This document shows positions 22,741-35,091 of a stretch of DNA of 64,000 nt, piece after piece. Each line of letters opens with the position of its first letter. The stretch's first letter is position 1. The notes beneath the pieces are model-generated. The model was not told the origin of the DNA. It was given only the letters and a program-made list of their open reading frames with translations, and ran no database searches. This stretch comes from Xestospongia muta (Eukaryota > Porifera > Demospongiae > Haplosclerida > Petrosiidae). The stretch lies in NCBI GenBank assembly GCA_963693285.1, contig OY848919.1, positions 2,609,827-2,673,826 of the forward strand, read 5' to 3'. Both the position numbers and the translations under genes were made by a program.

Positions 22741-23110
22741 AGAAGTCCATGAACTAAGTTTAGGAATATTTATTTAGTGATTTACATTTTGTTATTATAT
22801 ATAATATATCTGATATAGTGATATTTTAGTAATACCTTTATTGTTATTTTGTGCAAAGGTTTATATTAACAATAATGATAACAATGCTGTTTATCTATTT
22901 TTGATTATTAATCCATTTACTACTGACATTAGTAATATGATGATAGAACTAAGACAGTGATAGTGTCCTGTAATGTGACAATGTACATTATTAATAATAA
23001 TTTATTATCATTATAAGATATGGTAATAATTAATACATAAATTTATATATGCCCTTATGGTAATACTTTGCTAATACAGTTTGGTACAATTAAACCTTTT
23101 GTTTGTTGAC
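22741..23110. repeat. Spacer with repeat R (copy 5)
   Basis: It matches the sequence after the other MYCBP2 3' ends, with small deletions, and passes into repeat R near 22967. It is interrupted at 23111 by the solo LTR. Confidence 0.5.
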
Positions 23111-23364
23111 TGTGACAGATAATATACGTCAAGCTAGTGGATCAGGTCAAGCTAGCGGATCACTTAATCAAGAACGAAACAGACCAATCACAAGACAGGA
23201 AAGGGAATTCCAAAGCAGTCCAGTGATCCCGAGTGATTCTGGCCAGGACTATGTAAAGAATTAATACTTATAGAGGATAGATAGTAGGAGAGTTGTTGTT
23301 GGTTTGTGTAACTGTATTATTATTATTATTAAAAGTTTAAAACTATTTTAGTCACTCTGTAACA
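23111..23364. mobile_element. Solo LTR of a retrotransposon
   Basis: A 254-bp insertion starting TGTGACAG and ending CTCTGTAACA (the TG...CA rule), flanked by a perfect 5-bp target duplication TTGAC (23106-23110 and 23365-23369). The equivalent site in other copies of repeat R is uninterrupted ('tttgtagacttacact'). Inside is a TATTATTATTATT run followed by AAAAG. A 5-bp duplication is typical of Gypsy- or Pao-type elements. No internal coding region is left. Confidence 0.8.
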
Positions 23365-23683
23365 TTGACATACACTACATTAGCAGGAAGTACTATTGGA
23401 ATAACTTGGTATGTTATAATTTGAAATTGGACAAGATGTGTTGTCTATAGTGTGTCCATTATAGCTATGTTCATACCACTTGCTTACAACATGTGAATAT
23501 ATAATATATGAGCATATAGATTAAACTTAAATTATCACATTATGTGAAGAGTGCCTCGGTGTTTCATCTAGTGTACTTGTTTACTACAAATCAGTAAAGA
23601 ACACACTCATGCTTTTATTCATGATAAGATATATTGTTCTAACTACTTCTTACTAATATTTATTAGCTGTTTAGTGTATGTTA
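23365..23683. other. Spacer upstream of ANK-3
   Basis: The remainder of repeat R continues to about 23440, then AT-rich sequence. I see no inverted exon-1 relic here, unlike upstream of ANK-2, -4, -5, -7 and -8. Confidence 0.45.
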
Positions 23684-23745
23684 CCATACAAGGATATTCT
23701 AATTTTAGAATACTGAGGAAGCTATTTATAAATGACCATATAAGG
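23684..23745 (+). promoter_or_regulatory. MADS-type upstream module of ANK-3
   Basis: The first box is mutated (CCATACAAGG, 23684-23693). The palindrome TATTCTAATTTTAGAATA (23695-23712), CTATTTATAA (23722-23731) and an intact CArG CCATATAAGG (23736-23745) follow, about 60 bp before the ATG. Confidence 0.5.
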
Positions 23746-23805
23746 AAATTTTTAAAGTGTTTCTGGCTTATCAAGAAGCTAACAGCTGTATTGTGTGTTT
23801 CCAAT

Positions 23806-26800
23806 ATGTCTGACAATCCTACAAGATGTACTACTACTCTACCAGTAGATAGTCCTAGACTGTCTAACAGACCTACTGAGTCTGAACTAATGGAACTAAT
23901 TGGACCATTAGTAGAGTGGCAAAAATTTGCTATTTTTCTACCAAAGATATCATCTCCAATGATAAAGAAGATTGAAAATGATCATCCATCAACCAATCTT
24001 CGAAAACTGGCTCTCTTCTCAGAATGGCTGAGAGTTGACTCTTATGCTACCTGGGATAAAGTAATTGTTGCCCTGTCAAAAGCTAATGAACACTATCTAG
24101 CCTCAAAAGTACAAGAAAACCTTATTACCACCATACCACCAGTAGACCCTTATCAAGGTAAGTGTATAATAATATCAAGAGACATTGATATGAGTATCTT
24201 ACTCTGTCATAGGTACAAACAGTCTAGATGACATATTAACAGACACTATTGTAACAGCAAAGGATGGGAAGGAATTCTGTAATATTGTATCAGAAGATAA
24301 GAACAAACAATGTAACTCACAAAAGATAATAGAAATGAGTTCTAAGGATCAAGTAGCTGTTGACTTACAACATCTTCATAAAAGATTTACATCAATTATA
24401 ACTAAAGTCAGAACACGTCTAGCTGAAGCTATTAAAACTGGTACATGTCAACTAGAGGTTATTGCTCTATTTGTTGAAGAGTATGTAGAAGAAACAAAGC
24501 TAGCAATTAATGTGACAACCATTCAAGAATTATTCCATAAAGCTAGATTATATTACTGCTTTCTCAATTGTGAGCTGATCGAGAACTTGGTTGAGGAGTT
24601 TCTACCTGGAGATATCGTACAAACTGATTTAGAAGAATACTCAAAATTACTTGGAGCATTTGCAGAATCATCTCAACTAAAACACATCAAGACATCTATT
24701 GAAGAAGCACTGCTACCAAAACAAGAGGTCACAGAAATATCATGTGAGGTCATCATCAAATTACATGGTAGATGTGGAAAAATGACTTTAAAAAATTTCC
24801 ATAAACTTATCAATTACTTATTTCCAACAAAGAAACACTTTTTGACCCACATTCACATTGAGCCAGGATCAATTTGTGTTAGATTACTGGCACCTCAGTC
24901 ACAATCACAATCTCTCATACTTATGGCAGTTGAGAAAACAGAGTTCATGTATCAAGTTGGTATCTTTGAGATGATTATCAATGACCAACCAATTATATTG
25001 GAAGAAGAAGTTCAACCTGTTACAATTGAACAATCACTACTTCAAGCAGCACAAGCTGGTCATAATAATGATGTCACAATACTACTGGAGTTAGGAGCCA
25101 ATATTGACTACCAGAATGAAGAAGGAAGAACAGCTCTAATGTTAGTTAGTAATGGTGAACAAGAACAAGTTGTACAAACGCTAATATTATCAGGAGCTAA
25201 TGTCAATATTCAAGATAACAATGGTAATACTGCATTAATGAAAGCCAGTGAAAGTAACTTTTACACTATAGTAGAACTTTTATTGAAGGTTCAAGTTCAT
25301 CCTAACTTAAAACAGGATCCTAATCTTCAAACACTAAATGGTGTGACTGCTTTAATGTTTGCTAGTCAGAATGACCATTACCAAGTCGTTGAGCTTCTAC
25401 TCAAAGAAAACGCTGACCCTAATCTTCAAACCAAGAAAGATTCAACAGCATTGACATTGGCCAGTAAAAATGGCCATTATCAAATTGTTGAGCTTCTACT
25501 TAATGGAAATGCTGATCCCAATCTTCAAACACAGAATGGTTTCACTGCATTGACATTTGCCAGTCAAAAAGGTTATTACCAAATCGTTAAGCTTCTACTC
25601 AAAGAAAATGCTGATCCTAATGTTCAAAACCAAGATAGTTGGACAGCTTTAACGTTTGCTAGCCGAAATGGCCATTACCAAGTCGTTGAACTTCTACTCA
25701 AAGAAAACGCTGACCCTAATCTTCAAACAAACAAAGGTTTGACAGCATTGACATTGGCCAGTAAAAATGGTGACTATCAAATTGTTGAGCTTCTCCTCAA
25801 AGGAAATGCTGATCCCAATCTTCAAACACAAGATGGTAGGACTGCTTTAATATTTGCTAGTCAGAATTACTATTTCCAAGTTGTTGAGCTTCTTCTCAAA
25901 GAAAATGCTGATCCTAATCTTCACAGTCATGATGGTGTGACTGCTTTAATGCATGCCATTTTGAATGGAGGTCATTACCAAGTCATCGAGCTACTTCTCA
26001 AAGAAACTGCTGATCTTAATTTTCAAACACAAAGTGGTTGGACTGCTTTAATGTTTGCCAGTCAGAATGGTCATTCACAAATTGTTGAGCTCCTTCTCAA
26101 AAAAAATACTGATCCTAATCTTCAAAATGATGATGGTTGGACTGCTTTAATGCTTGCCAGTTTGAATGGTCGCCATTACAAAGTTGTTGAGCTTCTAGTC
26201 AAAGAAAATGCTGATCTTAACCTTAAAACACAAGATAGTAGGACTGCTTTAATGTTTGCCAGTCAGAATGGCAATTTTCAAGTCGTTGAGCTTCTTCTCA
26301 AAGAAAAAGCCAATCCCAATCTTCAAACTCAAAAAGGTTCAACTGCGTTGACATTTGCCAGTGAGAATGGCCACTCAAAAGTCGTTGAGCTTCTTCTCAA
26401 AGCAAATGTTGATTCTAATCTTCAAACACAATATGGTTTGACTGCTTTAATGTTTGCCAGTAAAAATGGTCATTACCATGTTGTTGAGCTTCTACTCGAA
26501 GAAAATGCTGATCCTAATCTTCAAGATCAAAATGGTTGGACTGCTTTAATGCTTGCCAGTCATAATGGCAATTTCCAAGTCGTTGAGCTTCTTCTCAAAG
26601 AAAAAGCTGATCCCAATCTTCAAACTCAGAAAGGTTCAACTGCATTGACATTTGCCAGTGAGAATGGTCATTCAAAAGTCGTTGAGCTTCTTCTCAAAGC
26701 AAACGTTGATTCTAATATTCAAACACAACATGGTTTGACTGCTTTAATGTTTGCCAGTAAAAATGGTCATTACCATGTTGTTGAGCTTCTATTCGAAGAA

Positions 26801-27427
26801 AATGCTGATCCTAATCTTCAAATGGGAGGAGGTCTGACGGCTCTGACACTTGCCAGTCAAAATGGTCATTACAAAGTTGTTGAGCTTCTACTCAAAGAAA
26901 AAGCTGATCCCACCATCCAAGATCAAGATGGTTGGACTGCTTTAATGTTTGCTAGTCAGAATGGTCATTTTGAAATAGCTCATTTATTAGAAAAGTACAT
27001 TAATACTAGTAGTAGTTCTTGTATAGAATTAGACCATTCAATAAACAAACCAGTAGAAAGTACCAGCTCAGCTATTTTAATACCTGACCAACAGACAAAG
27101 GAACCTAACAAACAATTACAAAGTATACAGACAACAACAGAATATGTAGTTGAACAAGATATCCTTCCACACTCAACTATCCACTTCTCATCTCTGATGC
27201 AGTCTTTCCAATATCGTCTAATAAAATGTATCAAACAACCATTTCATACTTTTAAAGATACTAAGAAGAAAGAACTTAGAGATAATAAGTCAACAAATTT
27301 GGAACAGGAGCAACCACAACAATATCACTCTACATTGATCCAGCTACCATTACCTATTTCAAGAAAAAAGTTGAAAAAGACACAAAGAAAACATAATGTT
27401 ACAACAAAGAATATTGTAAACAAGTAA
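23806..27427 (+). CDS. ANK-3: death domain - unnamed domain - divergent ankyrin repeat protein
   Basis: Exon 1 is 23806-24157 and exon 2 is 24213-27427, with a 55-nt intron (gtaagt...cataggta), giving 1,188 residues. The death domain is type B ('LIGPLVEWQKFAIFLPKISS', 'MIKKIENDHPS'). The unnamed domain starts 'MSSKDQVAVDLQHLHKRF', about residues 155-385. About 19 ankyrin units follow, and they differ from one another far more than in the sister genes. Several have 'STALTLASKNG' or 'LTALTLAS', insertions such as 'NGGHYQV' and 'NGRHYKV', and a 12-residue expansion near 25300. A three-unit block (26232-26530) is copied at 26533-26825. The basic tail ends 'TTKNIVNK'. It looks like the oldest, least homogenised array. 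Confidence 0.87.
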
Positions 27428-29025
27428 TTATTGCAAACATGCGTTGTGTGTAAACTTGAAATTACTTCATTTTTGTTGTTATATGTAAAGTTGTCTTCTT
27501 TGTCTCTTATCTACTTTTTTGTAAACAAATAATTATTCTTAGCATGTGTTGTTATGTTTGGTAAAACTTAAAGTATAATGTTAAAACTGTTAATTACATA
27601 TACCTTTAATCAATGCGATTATATATATCTCCATTAATACGAAAACAATGCATGTAATATAGCAAAGAAATCTTTATTTTATATTTTCTTATGAATAATA
27701 TGACATTATGCTATAACATATTGTATAAAAGGTTACTAATCATCACATACTGATGTTAGAACATACTTTATCTCCCATTACTTTGTCATTGCTATGGACC
27801 CATTGCAAATGTAAGAAGAATAAATATGATATAACTTTATGTCAATTATGTCTTTTGCTTGGGTTCACTGATGTTTTTTTAAAACATTGAATGTTCTACC
27901 AAGAAATAGTATATTAATTACAGTACATTATAAATTCAGTCACTGTTATGCGTACTCATTTTAACTACAGTAAATAATGAGTGTATTATTAAGAAAGTAT
28001 ATAGAATACAGTGTAATCAACAATTGTGTACTATATAGACAGTGAGATGTAATGATGACACTTAGTCACTGTCACTGTCATATCTTCTCCTTTGCTATCT
28101 CTATCAGTTTGATGATAAAAATGATGTTTGTAACAATATGTTCTTTTCCTCTTGTTTTCTTTTTCGTCTACAGAGGAGGAATCATTAGATATGTCTGATG
28201 TGATGTCATGTCTGTGTTTCTTTGAAATATATCTCTCTTTTGTCTTCATACACTTCTTCCTTTTCTCCTTTTGTGCTTCTTTCTGTTAAGAAATGAACGC
28301 AATGACAGAAAACATTTTTTTACATTAAATGAACTTGTAGGTGAATGGACATTTAACTGTTTTGATAATAGAAAATGAGAGTGAAATGAAAAAATGTGCA
28401 TATGGCTTGTTGAATGAAATTAGTTTAAATATATATATATATTAGTAGAGAGGCCCAAAAGAAATTGACATACTGAAGAACACAATTGTGAACACAAATG
28501 GATATATGTATAAGATGATAGATAAATGGAGGATGTATAAAGTGATAGTGTCCTGTAATGTAACAGTGTACATTATTAATAATAATTATTATCATTATAA
28601 GATGTGGTAATAATTAATACATGAAAGTGTCTTTATGGTAATACATTGTTTATGAATAATACAGTTAACTGTCAAACATATTTATTGTAGACTTACACTA
28701 TATTAGCAGGTAGTACCATTGGAGTAATTTGGTACAATATAAAGAGAACAAATGAAGACAATTTAAAATTATAACAAAAAAGGTCAAAGTTAACCTGAAC
28801 ACTCATACATGAGTGTATGCAATTAAATTATTGTTCATTATTCATCATTCTCATAATAGGACTATTATATCCTATTCAGTTAGTGTGTTTCATTATTAGC
28901 TATATTATAATAATTATTATAGACAATGTTCCTATATAAACCCGTTGCAGTGGGCGTGGTCACGACATCGTCACGAACTTTCTGTAGGCCATGTTGGTGT
29001 ACATGTGTAGTATCTATAGTACACC
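27428..29025. other. Flank type I (copy 3) and repeat R
   Basis: Nearly identical to 1-1560, including the acceptor-like block (AG at 28172-28173) and the minus-strand frame at 28031-28249. Repeat R occupies about 28548-28900. No gene is supported. Confidence 0.6.
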
Positions 29026-30361
29026 ATGCTGATATGTGCTATAGTTGGTTGTGGTAATCGTAGCAACAGAGAGAAATTAAAAAGTTTTTTTCCGACTACC
29101 TAGCGTTATAACACGCCAGGGATCTCAAACTCACGAGTTAAGCAAAAGGAGACGAGATGGTTGGTTGGCAAAGATATTTAAGAGAGACGACCTTTTACCA
29201 GACCAATATCAGATCACAAGAATTTGTTCAGACCATTTTGTGTGTGGCTTTCCTTTGAAACTCTATGATGTCAATAATCCAGATTGAACTCCATCTGTAA
29301 AACTGGGATATGAAAGCAGTAGTGTAGGCAGAGCCATGGTGCAATTATCTAGAGCAGAGAGGTATGAAAGAGCATTGAAAAGACAAAGAGTCAGTGTGGA
29401 GGATGATGACGAGGTTGTAACACTAAGCCTTGAAGAAGAAAGTACATGTACTACCCCTAGTGTAGACAATCTTTTGGCCATAGATACACGCAGTTCCATT
29501 GCTGTACAAACAGACCTGAGCTTCAATACAGCTTTGGACTTGGCTACACCACAAGATGTCAAGGAGCTACAGTCACAGTTGGACCAGACTAAGAAAGAGA
29601 ATGATGCCTTAAAAGAGGTCATTGAGAAACTGGTGCAAAAAGTCAAAGAGTCTTTATTTGATGGAGCATATTTCGAAATGACAACAAGGAAGTTTTGTAT
29701 TATACTGGGCTTAGTACATGGGAATTGTTCCAGAAATTATTTCTGTGTGTCAAGCCTCACTTGAAGGTCCACTCTTCTCTAACTCCATTTCAACAACTTC
29801 TTGTCACCCTGATGAGATTGCGTCTTAATCTTTCTGGTCAAGACCTTGGATACCGGTTTCAGGTACATAGTTCAACAATTAGCCAATTTTTTACTTACAT
29901 CATTGAAGTATTGTATGTTAGGGTGAAGCCATTGATCATATAGTCTGATAGAGAAAGCCTAAGAAAGACTATACCTATGGTATTTTCATATTTTGTAAGC
30001 ATTACCCAAAATGTGTGGTAATAATAGATTGTTTGAGATATTTTTGGATCGTCCTACAAATTTACTTGCCTGAACACAGTGAAGTACATGATTGGAATTA
30101 TACCTCAAGATACAGTGAGTTATATATCTGAAGGTTAGGGAGGGAGAACTAGTGACAAGTTTATCACAGAACATTTCACACTTCTCAACAACCTCATACT
30201 TGGTGACACAGTCCTAGCTGACCATGGATTTGACATTAGTGATTCTGTTGGTCATTACTGCTCACGTTTAGAAATTCCAGCTATGAAAGAGCATTGAAAA
30301 GGCAGAGAGTCAGTGTGGAGGATGACGACGAGGTTGTAACACTAAGCCTTGAAGAAGAAAG
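29026..30361 (+). mobile_element. THAP-domain/DDE_4 transposon relic, copy C
   Basis: The least deleted of the three. The THAP region is complete in length and keeps the zinc-ligand His ('ICSDHF'), but has seven T where six keep the frame, and a stop in 'NPD(stop)' at about 29286. The coiled coil (29336-29640) and helix-turn-helix (about 29770-29940) are present, the DDE part (29957-30260) is broken by frameshifts, and the same 90-bp copy of the coiled-coil region closes it (30270-30361). Confidence 0.75.
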
Positions 30362-30647
30362 TACATGTACTGTTATTGCTAAAGCACTCTGTACAAGTTG
30401 AAATAAAGGGGTGGGGCTCCAATATATTGCAGGTAAATGAGTCGATTCATATATTGGAACAACCTATTTATATATGTGTGTCCACAGATGCCATCAGTTT
30501 AGTTGGTCAATAGTGTTTAAATGAGTGAAGCTATGCTATATCTAGTCACTAATACCTTTATAGCATTATTTGTACATGTACATAATATAAGCATTATGTA
30601 TGTCAATGATACATTATATCTACTTGTTGTATAAATCATTACTATAG
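30362..30647. other. Spacer between THAP relic and MYCBP2 copy C
   Basis: Matches 2872-3146 and 13111-13386. No gene. Confidence 0.5.
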
Positions 30648-33390
30648 AAACTCACTGGTGATACTGCTATGGCTGCAGTGACACTAGCAACTCTTAAAGA
30701 TCCCAAACCTGTTGTAAGTGAAGCTCAAACCAAAAATTTTGTATAAAGTGAATGACACTCTTCACGTTCCAGTGTCTGATATCAAGTGTAATTTGCATAT
30801 TATCACTATGCTCACACAAGTGTTCTTGAGCTTCAACAGAAAAGTTCAGAAACTATCAAAAATATGTTTACTAGTTAAACTAGGCTAGATTAAGAAGAAA
30901 TACTGACAAAGAAGCAGGAAAAAATTCTATATGACAAATGAAAAATTTTGTAACTAAGATGCCACACCCAAGTTAGGTTGATGACATAGGTCATTATTGG
31001 AATTCCACTACACAACAGTCATTCTCAATGTGAACCACTAGTGTAGTCCTTTAAAACTAATATTGTTTTGAAGAACTTGTATGGTATTCTATATTGTTAT
31101 TGATAGTAACATTTATGAACCTTATTTGTAATTGTATAGTGTATGTGAAATGTAGTAAGTAAATGTCATGTGATCTATGAATGGTATTATATTATATTAT
31201 ATTATATTATATTATGTCCTATCTCTTTATGTAGTCTGTACTTAAAGGTCAATGGAAGGATTATGCTAAATCAGCTATTGGACAAGCTGTATTACATTTG
31301 ACAAAAATCAATGAAGAAGCTCGTAATGCTGACCCTGGAATGTACTCCCATACTGTGAGTAGTAGCTAATAAGATACATACATGTAACATCACTCTCTCT
31401 CACACACACACACACACTTGCAGTTCTGGCTATGTTTGGCTGCTCTGTGTGTCATTGATGAAGAACATGCCGATGCTCTCTCCTCAGGACAATGGCTAGG
31501 ACAAGATGGCAAGCCTCAAACAAAGGTATGCTTCTTGAGGAAGAGAGAATTATTTATGACATTGTTATTCTTGTCCTTTTAGCCTCTATGTGATAATCAT
31601 GATGATGGTGAAACTAAAGCTCTTATTTTGTGTGATCATTGTGGTAACTTGTGTGGAGAATGTGATCGTGTACTACATTATCACAAACGTACTGATAACC
31701 ATCAACGACAAATGAGAACTTAACTAATGTGAGTCACAATGACCTCCATCTCTCTCTAGGTATTCAAAGAGGAAGAAGAGGCTGTTAAAGTGGATCTTCA
31801 TGAAGGATGTGGTCGTATCAAACTCTATTGGACTATGGCATTAGCTGACTCTCGTACTTTGAAAGGAATGGTTGAATTTAAAGATACCGTAGGAGGTAAG
31901 AAATACAATATAGATATTCACTGATAATCACCATAGTAACATGTGTGTATGCCCTAAAGACCCTATTTTGGTATAATCCACATTAATTGATTGATAATTA
32001 CCATAGCAACAGTATCCATGACAACACTATCTGTATTACAGGTGGAGGTAAAGGTGCCTGTAGGTTCTGTGGTACTACCAGTAATACTGGTCTGTTAGCT
32101 ATTGGTAATGTCTGTGCTGATCCTGAGTGTCAAGAGAGGGCTAAGTCTGTCTGTGATAAGTCTCTATCTTGTGGTCATCTTTGTTGTGGTGTAAAAGCAG
32201 AGAAGAAGTGTCTTCCATGTCTTCATGGGTGTGGCACTCAAGATGACTCCACCCACCCTCCATTAAAGCAAGATGCTGATGATATGTGTATGATATGTTA
32301 TACAGAGGGACTGTCATGTGCTCCAGCAATCCAGTTAGAGTGTGGTCACGTTTTCCATTATCAATGTTGTTATAATGCTCTCAGTAAAAAATGGTCTGGA
32401 CCAAGGATTACTTTCAGGTTTATGTTCTGCTCCATTTGTGAAGTAAGATGGCAGCAGTTGTCCATTTTAACTGTATACATTGATCCATTAACCTGACATT
32501 CATCCATTTTATCATCACTGGTCGTCCATTCTATAATCATCACTCCGTTTTTCACTATACAGGACAAGCCCATAGCTCATCCTCATCTCTCGGATGTGGC
32601 CACACCCCTCTCTGAACTCTATGACGATGTTAAGAGGAAGTGTCAGTTACGTTTGGAGTATGAGAACCAATCAAAATGTGAAGCTATCACATCTCCCTCG
32701 TCAAAGTTTTATCAGAAACCGCTCGAGTATGCAATGTGGAAGTATGCTTACTATGTCTGTTATAAGTGTAAGAAGGTAAGACTATTTGTCCATTCTAATA
32801 TCTGAATATCTAATATTTATTATCCATTATATTCACCATCTATTCATCCATTTATCAATCCATTTGTCTATTTGTCAATCCATTCATCCATCTACCACTT
32901 TTATCCATCCATTACGCATATTATGGTGGTGAAGCTCACTGTGCTGAGGCAGTTGGTGCTAGTGATGATTATGATCCTACTGAACTAGTTTGTCCAGCTT
33001 GTTCTAATACTGGAGGTCAAGTTCAGGTAATATATTGTTATGTATTGTACAGGCTCATTCTCATTACTGTAAGAATGGAAATGAGTCTTCTTTTTTAATA
33101 TTATATAGATATGTCCAAAGCATGGGACAGATTTCTTGGAGTACAAATGTCGTTATTGTTGTTCTGTGGCCGTGTACTTTTGTTTTGGTACCACCCACTT
33201 TTGTAACCCATGTCACGATGATTTTCAACGTCTGACCTCTATGCCCAAATCAGAGCTTCCACAGTGTCCAGTAGGACCTCGTGCTAAACCTCTATCTGGT
33301 ACTGAGTGTCCTCTCCATGTGAAGCACCCTCCCACAGGAGATGAGTTTGCTCTGGGATGTGGTGTGTGTCGTAATGCACAGACCTTTTAG
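30648..33390 (+). pseudogene. MYCBP2: MYCBP2/PHR 3' exons, copy C (deletion and two broken splice sites)
   Basis: The first exon is cut at about 30727: a deletion of some 310 bp relative to copy B joins 'gaagctca' to the intron, apparently at a CTCA microhomology. Remaining exons: 31235-31354, 31424-31525, 31583-31711, 31760-31895, 32042-32442, 32563-32775, 32916-33026 and 33109-33390. The donor after 31711 is AT instead of GT (31712), and the acceptor before 32916 is AC instead of AG. RING and TC residues, including both relay-cysteine equivalents, are otherwise intact and close to copy A. With these three lesions a correctly spliced product is not expected, so this is a recently inactivated copy. 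Confidence 0.82.
31393..31417. repeat. (CT)n(CA)n microsatellite in MYCBP2 copy C intron
   Basis: Shortest allele of the three copies, directly before the acceptor of exon 31424-31525. Confidence 0.85.
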
Positions 33391-34956
33391 AGAAGTCTGT
33401 GAACTAAGTTTGTTAACTGAACTAGTAGTTTAGTATTAGGAACATTTGAAGTAGTAATTATTTAGTGATTTACATTTTGTTATTATATATAATATATCTA
33501 ATATAGTGATATTTTAATAATACCTCTATTGTTATTTTGTGCAAAGGTTTATATTAACAATAATGATAACAATGCTGTTTATCTATTTTTGATTATTAAT
33601 CCACTTACTAGGTGATACTGACGTTAGTAATTATGATGATAGAACCAAAGGTAGTGATTGTGTCCTGTTATGTAATAGTGTACATTAGAAATAATAATGT
33701 GGTATCATTATAAGATGCAGTAATATTAATACATAAATTTATATGTGTCCTTATGGTAATACTTTGCTTATGAATGATACCAATATATAATAAATGTGAC
33801 AGCTGACACTAGCTATAAGTAGATCACAATTGGCTGTATAGTGTTTGTATAGTATAGTGTTATAACAATTACAACTACCATATATGGATATTCTAATTTT
33901 AGAATACTATACGTGTTCTTGTGACAATACTTTGCTTATAAATAATACAGTTAACTTTGGAACAATTGAACATATCGTTTGTAGACTTACACTCATGAAC
34001 AGAAAGTACTAACTTGGAGCAACTTGGTATGTTATAATTTGGAAATTGATGATTTAAAGTTAAAACAAGAAGGTCAAAGTTAACACACACACTCATACAT
34101 AGTGTATGTAATTAAATTATTGTTCATTATTCACCATTCTCATATTAGAACTATTATATCCTATCCAGTTAGAGTATGCCATTATTAGCTACATTATAAT
34201 ATAAGGTATTATTATTAAAGGGAAGTATAGTAATGTTAACTATATATAATATGATTGATTTGGACTATGTACTTAACACTTCATGTTTACTAAACAGAGG
34301 TGTACATGTACCATATCCAGTTATCACAGTGTAAAAGGGATGCTCTTAACATCATGTACTTCATGTTTACTACACATTACCAAAGGACACGCCCTCCATA
34401 TGATTGCTGTTATTCATGACGTGTTATATTGTTCTGATTAGATCTTACTAATATTCATTTTGATAAACAACAACCATATTAAAAGTTTTCTAATATTAGT
34501 TTTCTAATTTTAAATTATTAATAACTATAAAGTAACCATATAAGGAGATTTTGAGGAGTGTCTTTCCAGTTAGTTCATTAGTTCAGACTTGTAACGATAT
34601 AGTTAGACAGTCTAGACTTACCTGGTAGAGTAGTAGTTTATCTTAAACTTGTAGGTCTATCAGACATACCAATAATAAATCAGTTATTTCACTAGAAAAA
34701 TTATAGTATTTGAAGTATATAATGACATTATATATGATATATCCTCATTTTTATTACACATGGTAAAATGTTTCATACCTCGCCCATCCAAATGCTATTC
34801 ACTAATATAATTTCCTAATTTTCAATATTCATATAATATAATGTGACAACTATCACTTTAGTTGTAGTTGTGATAGCAGAAGGTAAATGAGCATTAGCTG
34901 TTTAGTGTATGTCATTCTTCATAGTACTCCTACAAACATAGTTATGATAATAACAA
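33391..34956. other. Spacer upstream of ANK-4: repeat R, orphan module, inverted relic
   Basis: Close copy of 16471-18055: repeat R near 33660, an orphan promoter-like module near 33878-33912, and the inverted exon-1 relic listed separately. No forward gene is seen. Confidence 0.55.
34567..34670 (-). pseudogene. Inverted relic of death-domain exon 1 (upstream of ANK-4)
   Basis: Minus-strand match to the first ~90 nt of ANK exon 1, diverged like the one at 17656-17766. It begins with an ATG on the minus strand and soon meets a stop. Confidence 0.7.
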
Positions 34957-35018
34957 CCATATAAGGATATTCTAATTTTAGAATAATATAGAAGCTATTT
35001 ATAAATGACCATATAAAG
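34957..35018 (+). promoter_or_regulatory. MADS-type upstream module of ANK-4
   Basis: CArG CCATATAAGG (34957-34966), the TATTCTAA/TTAGAATA palindrome, CTATTTATAA (34995-35004) and a mutated second box CCATATAAAG (35009-35018). Same state as ANK-1, its closest relative. Confidence 0.5.
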
Positions 35019-35091
35019 AAATTTTAAAGGCGTTTCAGGTCTATGAAGAAATTAGCAGCTATAGCTATATAGTGTGTTTCCACTTTCCATT

